DNA of 37,729 nt from Flavobacterium sp. (GCF_028689845.1 NZ_JAQVCH010000026.1:1-37729); one strand, 5' to 3'. Positions 16,375 to 25,718 are shown, numbered from the stretch's first letter. Notes: generated by a model not told the origin, from the sequence alone. Made by a program: numbers and translations.

Positions 16375-17205
16375 ATGAAAAGTATTGTCAAATCGAAATA
16401 TGAAATTTTTAAACAAAAAGCCCATATTATCATTTATGGAACCAATACCATTTATGGTCGTCTTTTTGATTTAATCCTATTAGGAATCATATTACTTAGT
16501 GTTATTTTGATTATGTTAGAAACGGTAAAGGGTTTCGACACAAAGTACCATACTTATTTAGTGACGCTTGAGTGGATTATCACAATTTTCTTTACTATTG
16601 AATATATTTTAAGAATTATTACTATAAAAAAACCTAAAACTTATATTTTTAGTTTTTATGGAATTATTGATTTATTGGCGACTTTACCAATGTATTTGTC
16701 TTTTTTTGTAACTGGCACGAGCGTGTTTACCGTCATTAGAGCTTTACGATTATTGCGATTATTCAAAATTTTAAATCACCCTCAATTTTCTAATCAATCT
16801 GTACATTTACGGGATTCCATCATCGCTAGTAGAGGGCGAATTTTGGTGTTTATGTATTTTATGTTAATTAGCTGTGTAATCATTGGTTCGGTTATGTATG
16901 TTGTGGAAGGCGAAGCTGCTGGGTTTACTAGTATTCCCGTTTCGATATATTGGTGTATCGTGACGCTAACAACTGTTGGTTTTGGCGACATTACACCCAT
17001 CACTCCGTTAGGTCAGTTTATTGCTTCGTTTGTAATGATTCTGGGTTATGGAGTCATTGCTGTTCCGACAGGAATTGTTACCGTAGAAATTGCTAAAAAC
17101 GCCCTAAAATCTAATGAAAATAACAAAACAGTTTGCACCACTTGCAATTCTAATGAACATTTAATTTCTGCAAAATATTGTCAAAAATGTGGCTCTGAAT
17201 TATAA
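16375..17205 (+). CDS. Voltage-gated-type potassium channel with C-terminal zinc ribbon
   Basis: The 276-residue product has the six-helix plan of Kv/KvAP-like channels: S1 (about 31-49), S2 (62-84), S3 (93-110), an arginine-bearing S4 (Arg122, Arg125, Arg128 in IRALRLLRLFKIL), S5 (155-177), the pore loop with the K+ selectivity filter TTVGFGD (199-205) and S6 (212-240). It is predicted to be an inner-membrane tetramer. The cytoplasmic tail is short and ends in a four-Cys ribbon, CTTC (254-257) and CQKC (269-272), which could bind Zn2+. RCK and cyclic-nucleotide domains, the usual ligand-sensing tails, are absent. The stop codon is separated by one base from the miaA ATG, so expression is likely coupled. 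The voltage dependence of gating is inferred from S4 only. Confidence 0.9.
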   Translation: MKSIVKSKYEIFKQKAHIIIYGTNTIYGRLFDLILLGIILLSVILIMLETVKGFDTKYHTYLVTLEWIITIFFTIEYILRIITIKKPKTYIFSFYGIIDLLATLPMYLSFFVTGTSVFTVIRALRLLRLFKILNHPQFSNQSVHLRDSIIASRGRILVFMYFMLISCVIIGSVMYVVEGEAAGFTSIPVSIYWCIVTLTTVGFGDITPITPLGQFIASFVMILGYGVIAVPTGIVTVEIAKNALKSNENNKTVCTTCNSNEHLISAKYCQKCGSEL

Positions 17206-17206
17206 A

Positions 17207-18127
17207 ATGAACTATTTAATTACCATAATTGGCCCTACTGCTATTGGAAAAACAACTTTAAGTATTGCTTTAGCCAAGCATTTTGAATGTGAGATTATTT
17301 CATGTGATAGCCGACAATTTTATAAAGAAATGCAAATTGGAACGGCAGTACCTAGTCCTTTAGAACAAGCTGTTGCTCCGCACCATTTTATTCAACATAA
17401 ATCAATTTTTGAATCGTATACCGTTGGTGATTTTGAACGGGAAACTCTTCAAAAACTAGAAGAACTTTTTGCTAAAAATCAGATTCAAATACTGGTTGGC
17501 GGTTCAGGATTATATGTAGATGCTCTATTAAAAGGATTTGATGATTTTCCAACAATTGCACCTTCTATTCGAGAAGAAATTCGAAAAGAATATGAAGCTA
17601 AAGGACTGATGTACCTGCAAGAAACACTTCAACAAAGTGATTTAAATTACTATCAAACGTTGCTTAAAGAAAATCCGCAAACTTTACAAAACCCACAACG
17701 AATGATGCGTTTTGTAGAAGTTTCTGTTGGAAGCGGAAAACCCTACTCTTCTTTTTTAAACCAAAAGAAAATTACACGAAATTTTACTCCGATTATAATT
17801 GGTTTAGAAGCCAATCGCGATATAATGTACCATCGAATTAACCATAGAGTCGATTTAATGTTGGAAGAAGGATTGTTGGAAGAAGTCAAAAAACTGCATC
17901 CACATAAAGAATTAAATGCTCTTCAAACAGTTGGTTACAGAGAATTATTTGATTATTTGGATGAAAAAACTTCGTTAGATTTTGCTGTTGATGAAATCAA
18001 AAAAAATACCAGACGATTCGCCAAAAGACAACTTACTTGGTTTAAACGGACTGAAGGCACACAATGGTTTGATTATCAAAAAGATGCGAATGAAATAGTT
18101 GAGCACATAAAAAATAAATTGCGTTAA
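17207..18127 (+). CDS. miaA: tRNA dimethylallyltransferase
   Basis: MiaA transfers a dimethylallyl group to A37 of tRNAs reading UNN codons. The product has 306 residues, typical for the family. Motifs: the P-loop IIGPTAIGKTTLSI (7-20), the conserved SCDSRQFYKEMQIGTA (catalytic Asp region), GGSGLYVDALLKG, and the C-terminal TVGYRELFDYL plus RRFAKRQLTWFKR. An in-frame GTG at 17189 lies inside the channel gene and would add six residues; the ATG at 17207, one base after the channel stop, fits the family N-terminus. It is translationally linked to the channel, and the thioesterase gene follows after 83 nt. Confidence 0.97.
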   Translation: MNYLITIIGPTAIGKTTLSIALAKHFECEIISCDSRQFYKEMQIGTAVPSPLEQAVAPHHFIQHKSIFESYTVGDFERETLQKLEELFAKNQIQILVGGSGLYVDALLKGFDDFPTIAPSIREEIRKEYEAKGLMYLQETLQQSDLNYYQTLLKENPQTLQNPQRMMRFVEVSVGSGKPYSSFLNQKKITRNFTPIIIGLEANRDIMYHRINHRVDLMLEEGLLEEVKKLHPHKELNALQTVGYRELFDYLDEKTSLDFAVDEIKKNTRRFAKRQLTWFKRTEGTQWFDYQKDANEIVEHIKNKLR

Positions 18128-18210
18128 CGCAACCTTTTTCATTTTTTTGAATGGTGTGTATTAAGTGACACAAATGCATTAAATTATAACTAATCCCAAA
18201 ACAGTTCACT

Positions 18211-18948
18211 ATGCCAATTTCTGCTAATTTCACCTCTATATATTCCAAAGAATGGGAAATAAATTTCATTCAATGTTATCCCAATGGTCATTTAAAATAT
18301 ACTGAACTATGTACTATTTTTCAGCTCACCGCCGCACTTCATGCTGAAAAAGGAGGTTTAAGTTTTACGGACATGCAGGTTTTTGATCAAGCTTGGGTGT
18401 TGAGTCTGATGCGTGTGGAAGTTGACCAATTGCCCAAGTGGGGCGACGTCGTAACGGTTAAAACTTGGATTATTGAAATGAGCGGTTTCCGTTCTATTCG
18501 TGCTTTGGAACTGTTTGTTGGAAATAAAAAATTGGCCGGAGCACTCACCAATTGGGTTGTTTTAAATACCAAATTACGAAAACCTGAATCATTGGCTTTG
18601 CCTTTTAATCATTTTGAAATGCATCCTGAAATGCAACCGACAGTAAAACAAGTAGAAAAAATAGCGATAACCGAAGCAGTAAAAATTTTAAAAACAAACG
18701 CAGTTGTACTTTCTGATTTAGACATCGTTAATCACGCCAATAACGTAAAATATTTAGAATGGTGTTTAGACAGTATCTCGCCTGATTTAATCTTATCTCA
18801 AAAGATTAAAGCGTTGGATATGAATTTTTTACGAGAGCTTCATTTACATGATGTTATTGAAATAAGTGCCGCTTTAGAAGAAATTCCACTTGTTATTTCT
18901 GTCAGCAAAAAAGGCAAAAATAGTTTTGCTCTTCAAATAGAAATTTAA
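18211..18948 (+). CDS. Acyl-ACP thioesterase family protein
   Basis: The 245-residue protein has a tandem hotdog architecture as in bacterial acyl-ACP thioesterases (the FatA/FatB-related family). The first hotdog contains YPNGHLKYTELCTIFQLTA and the Trp-rich strand WVLSLMRVEVDQLPKWGD. The second starts with LSDLDIVNHANNVKYLEWCLD, where Asp, Asn, His and the Asn-Asn pair are the usual catalytic-site positions. It would release free fatty acids from ACP, or act on other acyl thioesters. It is on the same strand as miaA with an 83-nt gap. A terminator at 18968-18996 lies just beyond its stop codon, shared with the convergent response-regulator gene. Confidence 0.88.
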   Translation: MPISANFTSIYSKEWEINFIQCYPNGHLKYTELCTIFQLTAALHAEKGGLSFTDMQVFDQAWVLSLMRVEVDQLPKWGDVVTVKTWIIEMSGFRSIRALELFVGNKKLAGALTNWVVLNTKLRKPESLALPFNHFEMHPEMQPTVKQVEKIAITEAVKILKTNAVVLSDLDIVNHANNVKYLEWCLDSISPDLILSQKIKALDMNFLRELHLHDVIEISAALEEIPLVISVSKKGKNSFALQIEI

Positions 18949-18967
18949 TTAAAGCATTATTTATAGC

Positions 18968-18999
18968 AAAAAAAAAAGCCTCTTTTCAGAGGCTCATTT
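18968..18999. terminator. Terminator between convergent genes
   Basis: GCCTCT and AGAGGC (18978-18993) form a stem with a TTTC loop. On the minus strand a run of nine or more T follows, and on the plus strand a short TTTTTA tract. It lies directly against the response-regulator stop codon. Confidence 0.75.
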
Positions 19000-19716
19000 T
19001 TATATTTCAGATTTGTTTTTGATAACTAATCGGAAACCTTCTCCGTGAATATTTAAAATTTCCACATCTGGATCTAGTTTTAAGTATTTTCTTAATTTGG
19101 CAATGTAAACGTCCATACTTCTAGAAGTAAAGTAGTTATCATCTCTCCAAATTTTAGTCAACGCTAATTCTCTTGGCATCAAATCATTTTCATGCAAAGC
19201 CAACATCTTTAGCAATTCATTTTCTTTCGGAGACAATTTAATCGGTTCATCCGAAGAAAAGGTCAAGAAACGCAATTTTGAATTCAGATGAAACTTTCCA
19301 ATTTGGAATTCAAATTTAAGGTTATCACTTTTGTTTTCAGATAGTTTACGTTGCATGATGGCTTTGATTTTCATCAACAACACTTCCGAGTCAAACGGTT
19401 TATTTAAGTAATCATCTGCTCCTACTTTATATCCTTTTAACACATCCTCTTTCATTGATTTGGCGGTTAAAAATACGATAGGCACTTCTTTATTTTTTTC
19501 TCTAATTTCTTTTGCTAAAGTATAGCCGTCTTTATAAGGCATCATGACATCCAAAATACACAAATCAAACGTGTCTTTTTTGAATTTTTCAAATCCTTCC
19601 ATTCCGTTTTTTGCCAAAACGACATCAAAATCATTTAGCATTAAGTAATCTTTTAATATCGCTCCAAAATTTGGATCGTCTTCAACTAAAAGAATTTTTT
19701 TGTTTTCTGTTTCCAT
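19000..19716 (-). CDS. OmpR/PhoB-family response regulator
   Basis: The 238-residue product has an N-terminal receiver domain with the acidic pair Asp13/Asp14, the phosphoacceptor Asp56 in CILDVMMP, the switch Thr in FLTAKS and Lys106 in LNKPF. The C-terminal half is a winged-helix DNA-binding domain (LSPKENELLKML, then RSMDVYIAKLRKYL and HGEGFRLV). It lies 23 nt downstream of its cognate sensor kinase gene on the same strand, so the two form a two-component operon. RprY-like regulators of Bacteroidota have this architecture, but I cannot confirm orthology. The target genes are unknown. The stop codon touches a strong terminator. Confidence 0.94.
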   Translation of the reverse strand: METENKKILLVEDDPNFGAILKDYLMLNDFDVVLAKNGMEGFEKFKKDTFDLCILDVMMPYKDGYTLAKEIREKNKEVPIVFLTAKSMKEDVLKGYKVGADDYLNKPFDSEVLLMKIKAIMQRKLSENKSDNLKFEFQIGKFHLNSKLRFLTFSSDEPIKLSPKENELLKMLALHENDLMPRELALTKIWRDDNYFTSRSMDVYIAKLRKYLKLDPDVEILNIHGEGFRLVIKNKSEI

Positions 19717-19739
19717 AGGTTATTTAAATTTAGTGGTAT

Positions 19740-21320
19740 TTAATTAATTAAGGGCAATTTTATAATAAAGGTACTCCCTTTTCCTTTTTCACTCTCAACG
19801 GAAATTGTTCCGTTATGTTCTTCAATAATTCGCTTTACGTAAGCTAATCCCAATCCATGTCCTTTTACATTATGAATATCGCCCGTATGTTCTCTATAAA
19901 ACTTTTCAAATATTCGTTTTTGGGCTACTTTACTCATTCCCGCTCCATGATCTTTCACTTTTATGACTACAAAATCTTTTATGTTTTCAGTAAAAACTTC
20001 AATTTTAGGTTTCTCTGGCGAATATTTTATCGCATTATCTAAAATATTCACAAACACATTGGTAAAATGCACCTCATTTAAAAGGATAGAAGTTCTATTT
20101 GCATTAAAATGCGTGACGATACTTCCTTCTCTACTTTCTATAATCAAACTCACATGTTCAATGGCATCATTTATAATTTCATTGACGTCTGTCGCTTCTT
20201 TATTAATTTCTAATTCTCTTTTTTCTAATTTAGAAATTCGCAATACGTTTTCAACCTGGGCATGCATCCGTTTATTTTCATCTCGAATCATTTGAAGATA
20301 CCGATGAATTTTTTCTTTATCATCAATAACTTTTGGATTTTTAATCGCATCCAAAGCCAAATTAATGGTTGCTATCGGCGTTTTAAATTCATGCGTCATA
20401 TTGTTGATGAAATCTGTTTTGATTTCGGAAATCTGACGTTGTTTAAACAATTGATTCAAGGCATTGGTATAGGCAATGATGATGATTAACGTGAAAACCA
20501 ACGATAAAATGGCAATTCCAATTAAATCTGAAAAGATAAATTTCTTCTTTTCTGGAAAACTCACCAACAATTGATATTGACTTCTACCATCATTATCTGT
20601 AAAAATCGGAATACTATAGGTATCTTTCTTATTAAATTTAAATTTATCCGATTTTACTTTGGTTGCTAAACCATTGCTATAAATTCCAAATTCAAATGGC
20701 GTATTAATACCATATTCTGTTAACTGTCTTTTAAGCAATTCTTGTAATTTTTCGTTTGAAACCCTACGCTGTATAGGATACGTTAAGGCAATATCCGTAA
20801 AGGAAATGTCGTAAAGTAATTTATCTAATACTTTCAGTTTTCCCGATTTTTCAATTTTCATATCGGGTGTTAACGTATTCTGCAAAGTAGACTTATCAAT
20901 TCCATTGTGATAAATCTCTGTTTTTCGTTTCGAGGAAAAACTCTTTACTTTCAGACTGTCTAATTTTTTATCAAAGAACGAGGGTGAAATCGTAAAATCT
21001 TGTGAATTGATACTATTGGAATAAATAATCGTTTCATTCGTTTGAGAATTTCGTTGATAATAACCAAATTCTAAAAAATCCGTATCTACCTTATCACGAC
21101 CTGTACTGTCTTTAAACTGATTGATTTTATCTACAAACGATAAAATTTCTTGTTCTTGCATATTATTGGCGACATTCCCCAATACTTGTTTTACATGAAA
21201 TTTAAATTGTTCTTGATTATTCTCAATTGAAGAATTAAACCAATATACCTGAACTAAAATAATTCCAACAAGTGAAACACTCATTAAAAAAACTAATAGT
21301 TTAAACAATACTCTATTCAT
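19740..21320 (-). CDS. Sensor histidine kinase
   Basis: The 526-residue membrane kinase has TM1 (about 8-28), a large periplasmic sensor region (29-260) and TM2 (262-285). There is no HAMP domain before the dimerisation domain, where H-box His310 sits in MTHEFKTPIA. The ATPase domain has the N box around Asn425/Asn429 (VNILDNAIKYS), G1 DHGAG (457-461) and G2 GHGLGL (487-492). It should phosphorylate the adjacent OmpR-type regulator. The -7 element TAATTTTG (minus strand, 21327-21334) ends only a few bases before the ATG. The signal sensed is unknown; no known sensor fold is recognised in the periplasmic part. It is 71 nt downstream of coaE. Confidence 0.93.
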   Translation of the reverse strand: MNRVLFKLLVFLMSVSLVGIILVQVYWFNSSIENNQEQFKFHVKQVLGNVANNMQEQEILSFVDKINQFKDSTGRDKVDTDFLEFGYYQRNSQTNETIIYSNSINSQDFTISPSFFDKKLDSLKVKSFSSKRKTEIYHNGIDKSTLQNTLTPDMKIEKSGKLKVLDKLLYDISFTDIALTYPIQRRVSNEKLQELLKRQLTEYGINTPFEFGIYSNGLATKVKSDKFKFNKKDTYSIPIFTDNDGRSQYQLLVSFPEKKKFIFSDLIGIAILSLVFTLIIIIAYTNALNQLFKQRQISEIKTDFINNMTHEFKTPIATINLALDAIKNPKVIDDKEKIHRYLQMIRDENKRMHAQVENVLRISKLEKRELEINKEATDVNEIINDAIEHVSLIIESREGSIVTHFNANRTSILLNEVHFTNVFVNILDNAIKYSPEKPKIEVFTENIKDFVVIKVKDHGAGMSKVAQKRIFEKFYREHTGDIHNVKGHGLGLAYVKRIIEEHNGTISVESEKGKGSTFIIKLPLIN

Positions 21321-21326
21321 CGATAC

Positions 21327-21334
21327 AAAATTAA
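21327..21334 (-). promoter_or_regulatory. -7 promoter element of the sensor kinase gene, near-leaderless
   Basis: TAATTTTG on the minus strand fits TAnnTTTG. Its last base lies 6 nt before the kinase ATG (21320), so the transcript would have almost no leader. No -33 TTG is found at the expected distance. Confidence 0.4.
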
Positions 21335-21391
21335 CATTTTAACATTTCCATTGTTAATAGATTAACCAAACATTAACAACGTATTTATTTT

Positions 21392-21976
21392 TTATAGATT
21401 ATTTAATACTTTAAGAATTTCATCCACTTCTTGTTTAGTCTGTTCAAAATCAATATTTTCAATCACAAAATCGCTTTTTAGAATTCGTTGTTCATCTGTC
21501 CATTGATTATTCATACGAGCTAACACAGCTTCTTCTGTCGCATTATCCCGTTTTATAACTCTTTGTAATCGCAACGAAGCGGGTGCAACCACTGTGATCA
21601 CTTTATCGCAATACTTTTCGCCACCCGTTTCAAACAAAATGGCAACTTCTTTAATAATGTAGGGATAATCTCGATGTTTTTTTACCCATTTTATAAAATG
21701 CTCGTGTACAGCAGGATGAATAATCGCATTTAATTGAGCTAGCTTTTCAGGTTCTTTAAAAACGATTGCTGCCAATTTAGCACGATTAATTTTTTTGTCA
21801 TCGAAAACCGAATCTCCAAAAATAATTTTTATTTTTTTGAGAATAGTTTGGGATTGCATTAGTTTTTTAGCTTCTACATCTGCAATATAAACCGGAACTC
21901 CATGAGTAATAAATAGTTGGGCAACAGCTGATTTTCCACTGCCTATTCCGCCAGTTAAGCCAATTATCTTAGTCAT
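21392..21976 (-). CDS. coaE: Dephospho-CoA kinase
   Basis: CoaE performs the last step of coenzyme A synthesis, ATP-dependent 3'-phosphorylation of dephospho-CoA. The 194-residue product shows the P-loop IGLTGGIGSGKSAVA (5-19), the DVEAKKL motif that binds the substrate, INRAKLAAIVF, LNAIIHPAVH, and VITVVAPASLRLQRVIKRD in the lid region. Its start overlaps the stop codon of the upstream glycosyltransferase by four bases (ATGA), indicating co-transcription and translational coupling. The other CoA gene of the window, coaBC, lies 7.3 kb away. Confidence 0.96.
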   Translation of the reverse strand: MTKIIGLTGGIGSGKSAVAQLFITHGVPVYIADVEAKKLMQSQTILKKIKIIFGDSVFDDKKINRAKLAAIVFKEPEKLAQLNAIIHPAVHEHFIKWVKKHRDYPYIIKEVAILFETGGEKYCDKVITVVAPASLRLQRVIKRDNATEEAVLARMNNQWTDEQRILKSDFVIENIDFEQTKQEVDEILKVLNNL

Positions 21977-22980
21977 TTTCTTTCTTTTTTAAAAAACAAT
22001 TCAGGGAATTCGACTTCAGGGTCTTTTTTAAAGAGCGTTACCACCACATACGAGAGCAAAAAACCCACACCATATCCATAAAATTGAATGAAGGTGGCCA
22101 CCAAAGTCAAAGCTCCAATTTTTAAACTCTTGTTTTGAAGAGTTGAAAGTAAAAACAAAAGTAAAAAATAAGCAAAAAAACAAAAAATAGGAAAATAAAT
22201 CCCAAATAATAAGGCAATGATTGCAATGTCTAAGGCAAGAATAAATAAGGTTGGGAAAAAAAATGTTATTTTGTTTGTAGCAGGATGCCACTGCGATAAA
22301 ATTGGTCGAACTTTTCCGAATTTATAAACTTGTTTATAAAATTTAGTCCAATCGATTCTTCGCTTATGATAAACAAAAGCTTGCTTTATTAAGGCGGTTT
22401 CAAAACCTAAGTTCCACAAACGAATTGATAAATCTGGGTCTTCTCCAGGATGAATGAGTCCAAAACCTCCAGAAGCCTCAAATGCTTTTTTGGAGATGCC
22501 CATATTAAAACTTCTGGGTTGAAATTTATTTAATTTTTCTGAGCCACCTCTAATTCCACCCGTGGTTAAAAAAGAGGTCATACTAAAATTAATTGCTTTC
22601 TGAATACTTGAAAAACTGTCCAAGGCTTTGTCTGGTCCACCAAAACAATCGACATACTTTTGATTTAAAGCTTTTTCTACTTCTAGTAAATATTCACTTG
22701 GGATGATACAATCAGAATCAAAAATAATAAAATAATTACCCCTTGCTTGTTGCATCCCAAAATTTCGAGAATCTCCTGGTCCAGAATTGGCTTTATAAAA
22801 ATAACGAATCGTTAATGTGGATGAAAATTTTGATTGTACCGATTCACAAGTTAGGCTTGAACCATCTTCTACAATAATGATTTCAAACGGTTTAGCATAG
22901 GTTTGAGTCACAAGACTAGCTAACAATTCCTCGATTTCATCAGGTCGATTAAAAACAGGTATGATGATTGAAAAATACAT
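21973..22980 (-). CDS. Family 2 glycosyltransferase, membrane-associated
   Basis: The 335-residue product begins directly with the GT-A fold (SIIIPVFNRPDEIEELLASL, 4-23), followed by VEDGSS, the metal-binding DSD motif (88-90, FDSDC) and GEDPDLSIR (179-187), where the acidic pair serves as catalytic base in GT2 enzymes. The C-terminal third holds three or more hydrophobic helices (about 239-258, 259-279 and 290-316) and a charged tail. It should use a nucleotide sugar at the inner face of the cytoplasmic membrane, for example in surface polysaccharide or glycolipid synthesis. Donor and acceptor cannot be assigned. It is the first gene of the unit leading into coaE. Confidence 0.9.
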   Translation of the reverse strand: MYFSIIIPVFNRPDEIEELLASLVTQTYAKPFEIIIVEDGSSLTCESVQSKFSSTLTIRYFYKANSGPGDSRNFGMQQARGNYFIIFDSDCIIPSEYLLEVEKALNQKYVDCFGGPDKALDSFSSIQKAINFSMTSFLTTGGIRGGSEKLNKFQPRSFNMGISKKAFEASGGFGLIHPGEDPDLSIRLWNLGFETALIKQAFVYHKRRIDWTKFYKQVYKFGKVRPILSQWHPATNKITFFFPTLFILALDIAIIALLFGIYFPIFCFFAYFLLLFLLSTLQNKSLKIGALTLVATFIQFYGYGVGFLLSYVVVTLFKKDPEVEFPELFFKKERK

Positions 22981-23013
22981 ATCAAAATTTTAACAAATAT
23001 ACGGTATAAATAA

Positions 23014-23042
23014 CAAAAGCCACGCGGTTGGCGTGGCTTTTG
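23014..23042 (-). terminator. Strong intrinsic terminator after the second T9SS protein gene
   Basis: CAAAAGCCACGC (23014-23025) pairs perfectly with GCGTGGCTTTTG (23031-23042) around a 5-nt loop. It is 19 nt beyond the stop codon on the minus strand. The following T-tract is interrupted but AT-rich. Confidence 0.85.
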
Positions 23043-23060
23043 AAATCAATTAAAAGTAAA

Positions 23061-25673
23061 TTATTGTTTAATTACTTTGATTGTTTTTTCAAGATTATCT
23101 ATGGTCGTTATCTTAACTAAGTAAGTTCCTGTCGCTAAAGCAGACATATCTAATTGTCCTTGATTTGCATTCAAAGTTGAAGAAATCATTTGTTGACCTA
23201 AAAGATTAAAAACTGTTACTTTTGAGATATTTGAAACGTAAGACAAATTCAATATATCTTTTACTGGGTTTGGATAATAAGAAAAATTCGTATTATCAAA
23301 AGAAGCTGCACTTAAAGAAGCATCATAAGCAGAAACGACAAAGGTACCTTGTGTTCCATTGTATCCCCAAATTCTAATTAAAACGGTTTGATTAGCTAAA
23401 TCCGATAACGTTATTTGAGATAATAATCCGTTTTCATCATCATTACAATCTACTTGCTCTAAAGCAGCACAGTTGCCTGTATAAATTTCCATTCCCGTAT
23501 CTAACAACCCGCCATTTCCTTGTATTTCAACGGTTAATGTTCCAGAAGCTGGTACTGTAGCAGTATACCAAACATCTTTTCCGTCAGACTCAAAATTGAA
23601 GTTAGCACAAGCAGGAACTGGATTTGCTGCATCAACGGTTGCACCAAAACTAGTAGTCGTAAAAGGATAATCTTCAAAAACACCACCTGAAGTTAATGCA
23701 ATAGCATTCGCACAAGCATCATTTTCTGGTGCATCTGGTGGAGTTCCACAAGAAACCACTCTAGCTCTAAAATCAAAAGAAGCTGAACATGCATTATCAT
23801 CATGCACATAAAAACGAACTGCTCCTGTTACAGTTGAAGTCCACGTTAATGGTGTAACACCATAAGCTAATACAACTGTACCATCTTCGTTTCCAATAGT
23901 AACTCTATCCGTAGTTACACTACTTGAAAAAGTATATTCTGTTCCGGTAATTAAATTTACAGCAGAATACTCTCCTGAGAAACCTGCAGTAGTAATATTT
24001 TCATTGCTTCCTACACAAGCAGGAGTAAAAATACTTCCTGGCCATTGACCATTTGGATCGTTTAAACATCCTTCAAAGACCGCTTCATTCACGGTTAAAA
24101 CACCACTTAAATAAGTTGTGCCATCCCAGAAACCAAAGTTCGTACCGCCGTAAGCATAATCGCCATTGTTTAATCTAAATCTGGAAGCATAATAATAGGT
24201 TCCAGGTGTTAACCCTGCTCCAATTTCTGCTAGATATTCATCGTTATTATTTCCATCCGTTTCCACATTAAATGTTGCAGGAACCCAATTGGTCCATGTG
24301 TTAGGATTTGTATTTTGACCAACTGGACTCGTCCCAATCCAAGCAGTAATTCCAGGAGCTTGGCCGGTGGTGGTATCTGTTAAGCCTTCTTCATAAACTC
24401 GGGCATAAACGATAGCAGAACCATTTTGGTTGATTGTTGCGTCATAAGGAAATTGTAAATTTACATAATCTGGAAAATCAGTAGACGTTACACCACAAGC
24501 TACTGAACGTGTTCTACTTTCTTCGTCTACCACACATTGATCATCAACATGAGAATAAAACTGAACTTGTCCGGTTACATCGGCTACCCAAGTTAAAGGT
24601 GTAAAACCGAAAGCAGTTGCTGTAGCTCCTGCATCTGCACTTAAAGTAATAAAATCAGTCGTTCCCGATTTAAAAATATAGGTTTCCCCTGCCGTTACGT
24701 TCACTATAGAATACTCGCCAGTATAACCATTATCCGTGATGATATTATCTGTAATTCCGTCACATGTTTCAGGCGTATAACCTTCGGTTCCGCTTGGCCA
24801 TTGACCATTTGGTGCATTAAAACAGTATCCAGGAGGTCCTTGCGTTGTAAATGTCCAAATTGGACAATCTTGGGCGATTCCACCTAAATTTTTAGGAACA
24901 ATTTTCCAATAAAAGGTAAAATTAAAATCAGATAAACCTACTTGTGCACTAGTAGTCGTATAATTTGCTAAAAAAGTAGTTACATCTGCAGGATCGATTC
25001 CGTAGTAAAAATCATAAGAAGAAGGTGCTCCACCTGTTGCAGGGGCATTCCAAGCAAATGTGATTGTTCCAACTGGTACACCAGTAGCATTATCCAATGG
25101 TGAAATAACAGTTGCACAACTTGGTGCATCAACCGATGATTCCATATTAACATTATCAATTGCCCAATTATCACCGTCATCATTAGTCATAACAAAAGCG
25201 ATATAAATATTTTGACCCACATACGCACTTAAATCAACAGACTTTTGCGTCATGGTTGTAATATTTAAATCTGCTTCAGTTTGAGCTAAAACAGTTGTAA
25301 ACGTACTAATATCTGTTTGTGAAGTCGTAGATACTTTTATATCATAAGTATTGCCATAATCAACTGTATACTGTTGTCTTTGGTAGAAAGTTAACAATGT
25401 ATTTGGTGCCGTAACCATGTGCATCGGACTTACTAACCAATCTTCTGCTAACCCTCCAGTAACATCTTCATAGCGAACGAAAGCTCCTTGAACTCCGTCT
25501 TGTACAAACACGGTTGCTGTAGAAACTGTCCAATCAAAACCAGTTCCTAGTCCGTTGGCTCCTCTAAAAGAGGCCCAACCTGTTGGAGGAACGGTTGTTT
25601 CAAAACTTTCGGGAAATTGTGCAAAAGCCGTAAATCCCCAAAGCAATAATAAACATTGCGTAATTTTTTTCAT
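23061..25673 (-). CDS. Secreted multidomain protein with T9SS C-terminal sorting domain and an internal repeat
   Basis: The 870-residue product has a signal peptide (1-18, ending AFA), a choice-of-anchor-J-like jelly roll (20-178), an FN3-like domain (about 186-277), a roughly 110-residue unit (284-394), a beta-rich linker region (398-531), a second copy of that unit (536-643), a pre-peptidase (PPC)-like beta domain (650-783) and a T9SS sorting domain (797-870: YPNPVKDILNLSY, FNLLGQQM, YLVKI, KVIKQ). The two units share NGQWP, SGEYS or TGEYS, TPLTW, VTGxVxFYxHxDxxC and a closing CG. No protease or glycosidase domain is seen, so a structural or adhesive role on the cell surface is likely. Its sorting domain closely resembles that of the 1011-residue protein at 12934-15969, so both probably leave by the same route. 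Confidence 0.9.
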   Translation of the reverse strand: MKKITQCLLLLWGFTAFAQFPESFETTVPPTGWASFRGANGLGTGFDWTVSTATVFVQDGVQGAFVRYEDVTGGLAEDWLVSPMHMVTAPNTLLTFYQRQQYTVDYGNTYDIKVSTTSQTDISTFTTVLAQTEADLNITTMTQKSVDLSAYVGQNIYIAFVMTNDDGDNWAIDNVNMESSVDAPSCATVISPLDNATGVPVGTITFAWNAPATGGAPSSYDFYYGIDPADVTTFLANYTTTSAQVGLSDFNFTFYWKIVPKNLGGIAQDCPIWTFTTQGPPGYCFNAPNGQWPSGTEGYTPETCDGITDNIITDNGYTGEYSIVNVTAGETYIFKSGTTDFITLSADAGATATAFGFTPLTWVADVTGQVQFYSHVDDQCVVDEESRTRSVACGVTSTDFPDYVNLQFPYDATINQNGSAIVYARVYEEGLTDTTTGQAPGITAWIGTSPVGQNTNPNTWTNWVPATFNVETDGNNNDEYLAEIGAGLTPGTYYYASRFRLNNGDYAYGGTNFGFWDGTTYLSGVLTVNEAVFEGCLNDPNGQWPGSIFTPACVGSNENITTAGFSGEYSAVNLITGTEYTFSSSVTTDRVTIGNEDGTVVLAYGVTPLTWTSTVTGAVRFYVHDDNACSASFDFRARVVSCGTPPDAPENDACANAIALTSGGVFEDYPFTTTSFGATVDAANPVPACANFNFESDGKDVWYTATVPASGTLTVEIQGNGGLLDTGMEIYTGNCAALEQVDCNDDENGLLSQITLSDLANQTVLIRIWGYNGTQGTFVVSAYDASLSAASFDNTNFSYYPNPVKDILNLSYVSNISKVTVFNLLGQQMISSTLNANQGQLDMSALATGTYLVKITTIDNLEKTIKVIKQ

Positions 25674-25718
25674 TTTCTTTAAAGGTTTTAAATTTCAATC
25701 GTTAAATATAATAAAAAA

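Noticed and set aside
19857..20489. Several plus-strand ORFs of 61-110 codons opposite the sensor kinase
   Set aside because: They overlap one another and the conserved kinase domains, and show no family features.
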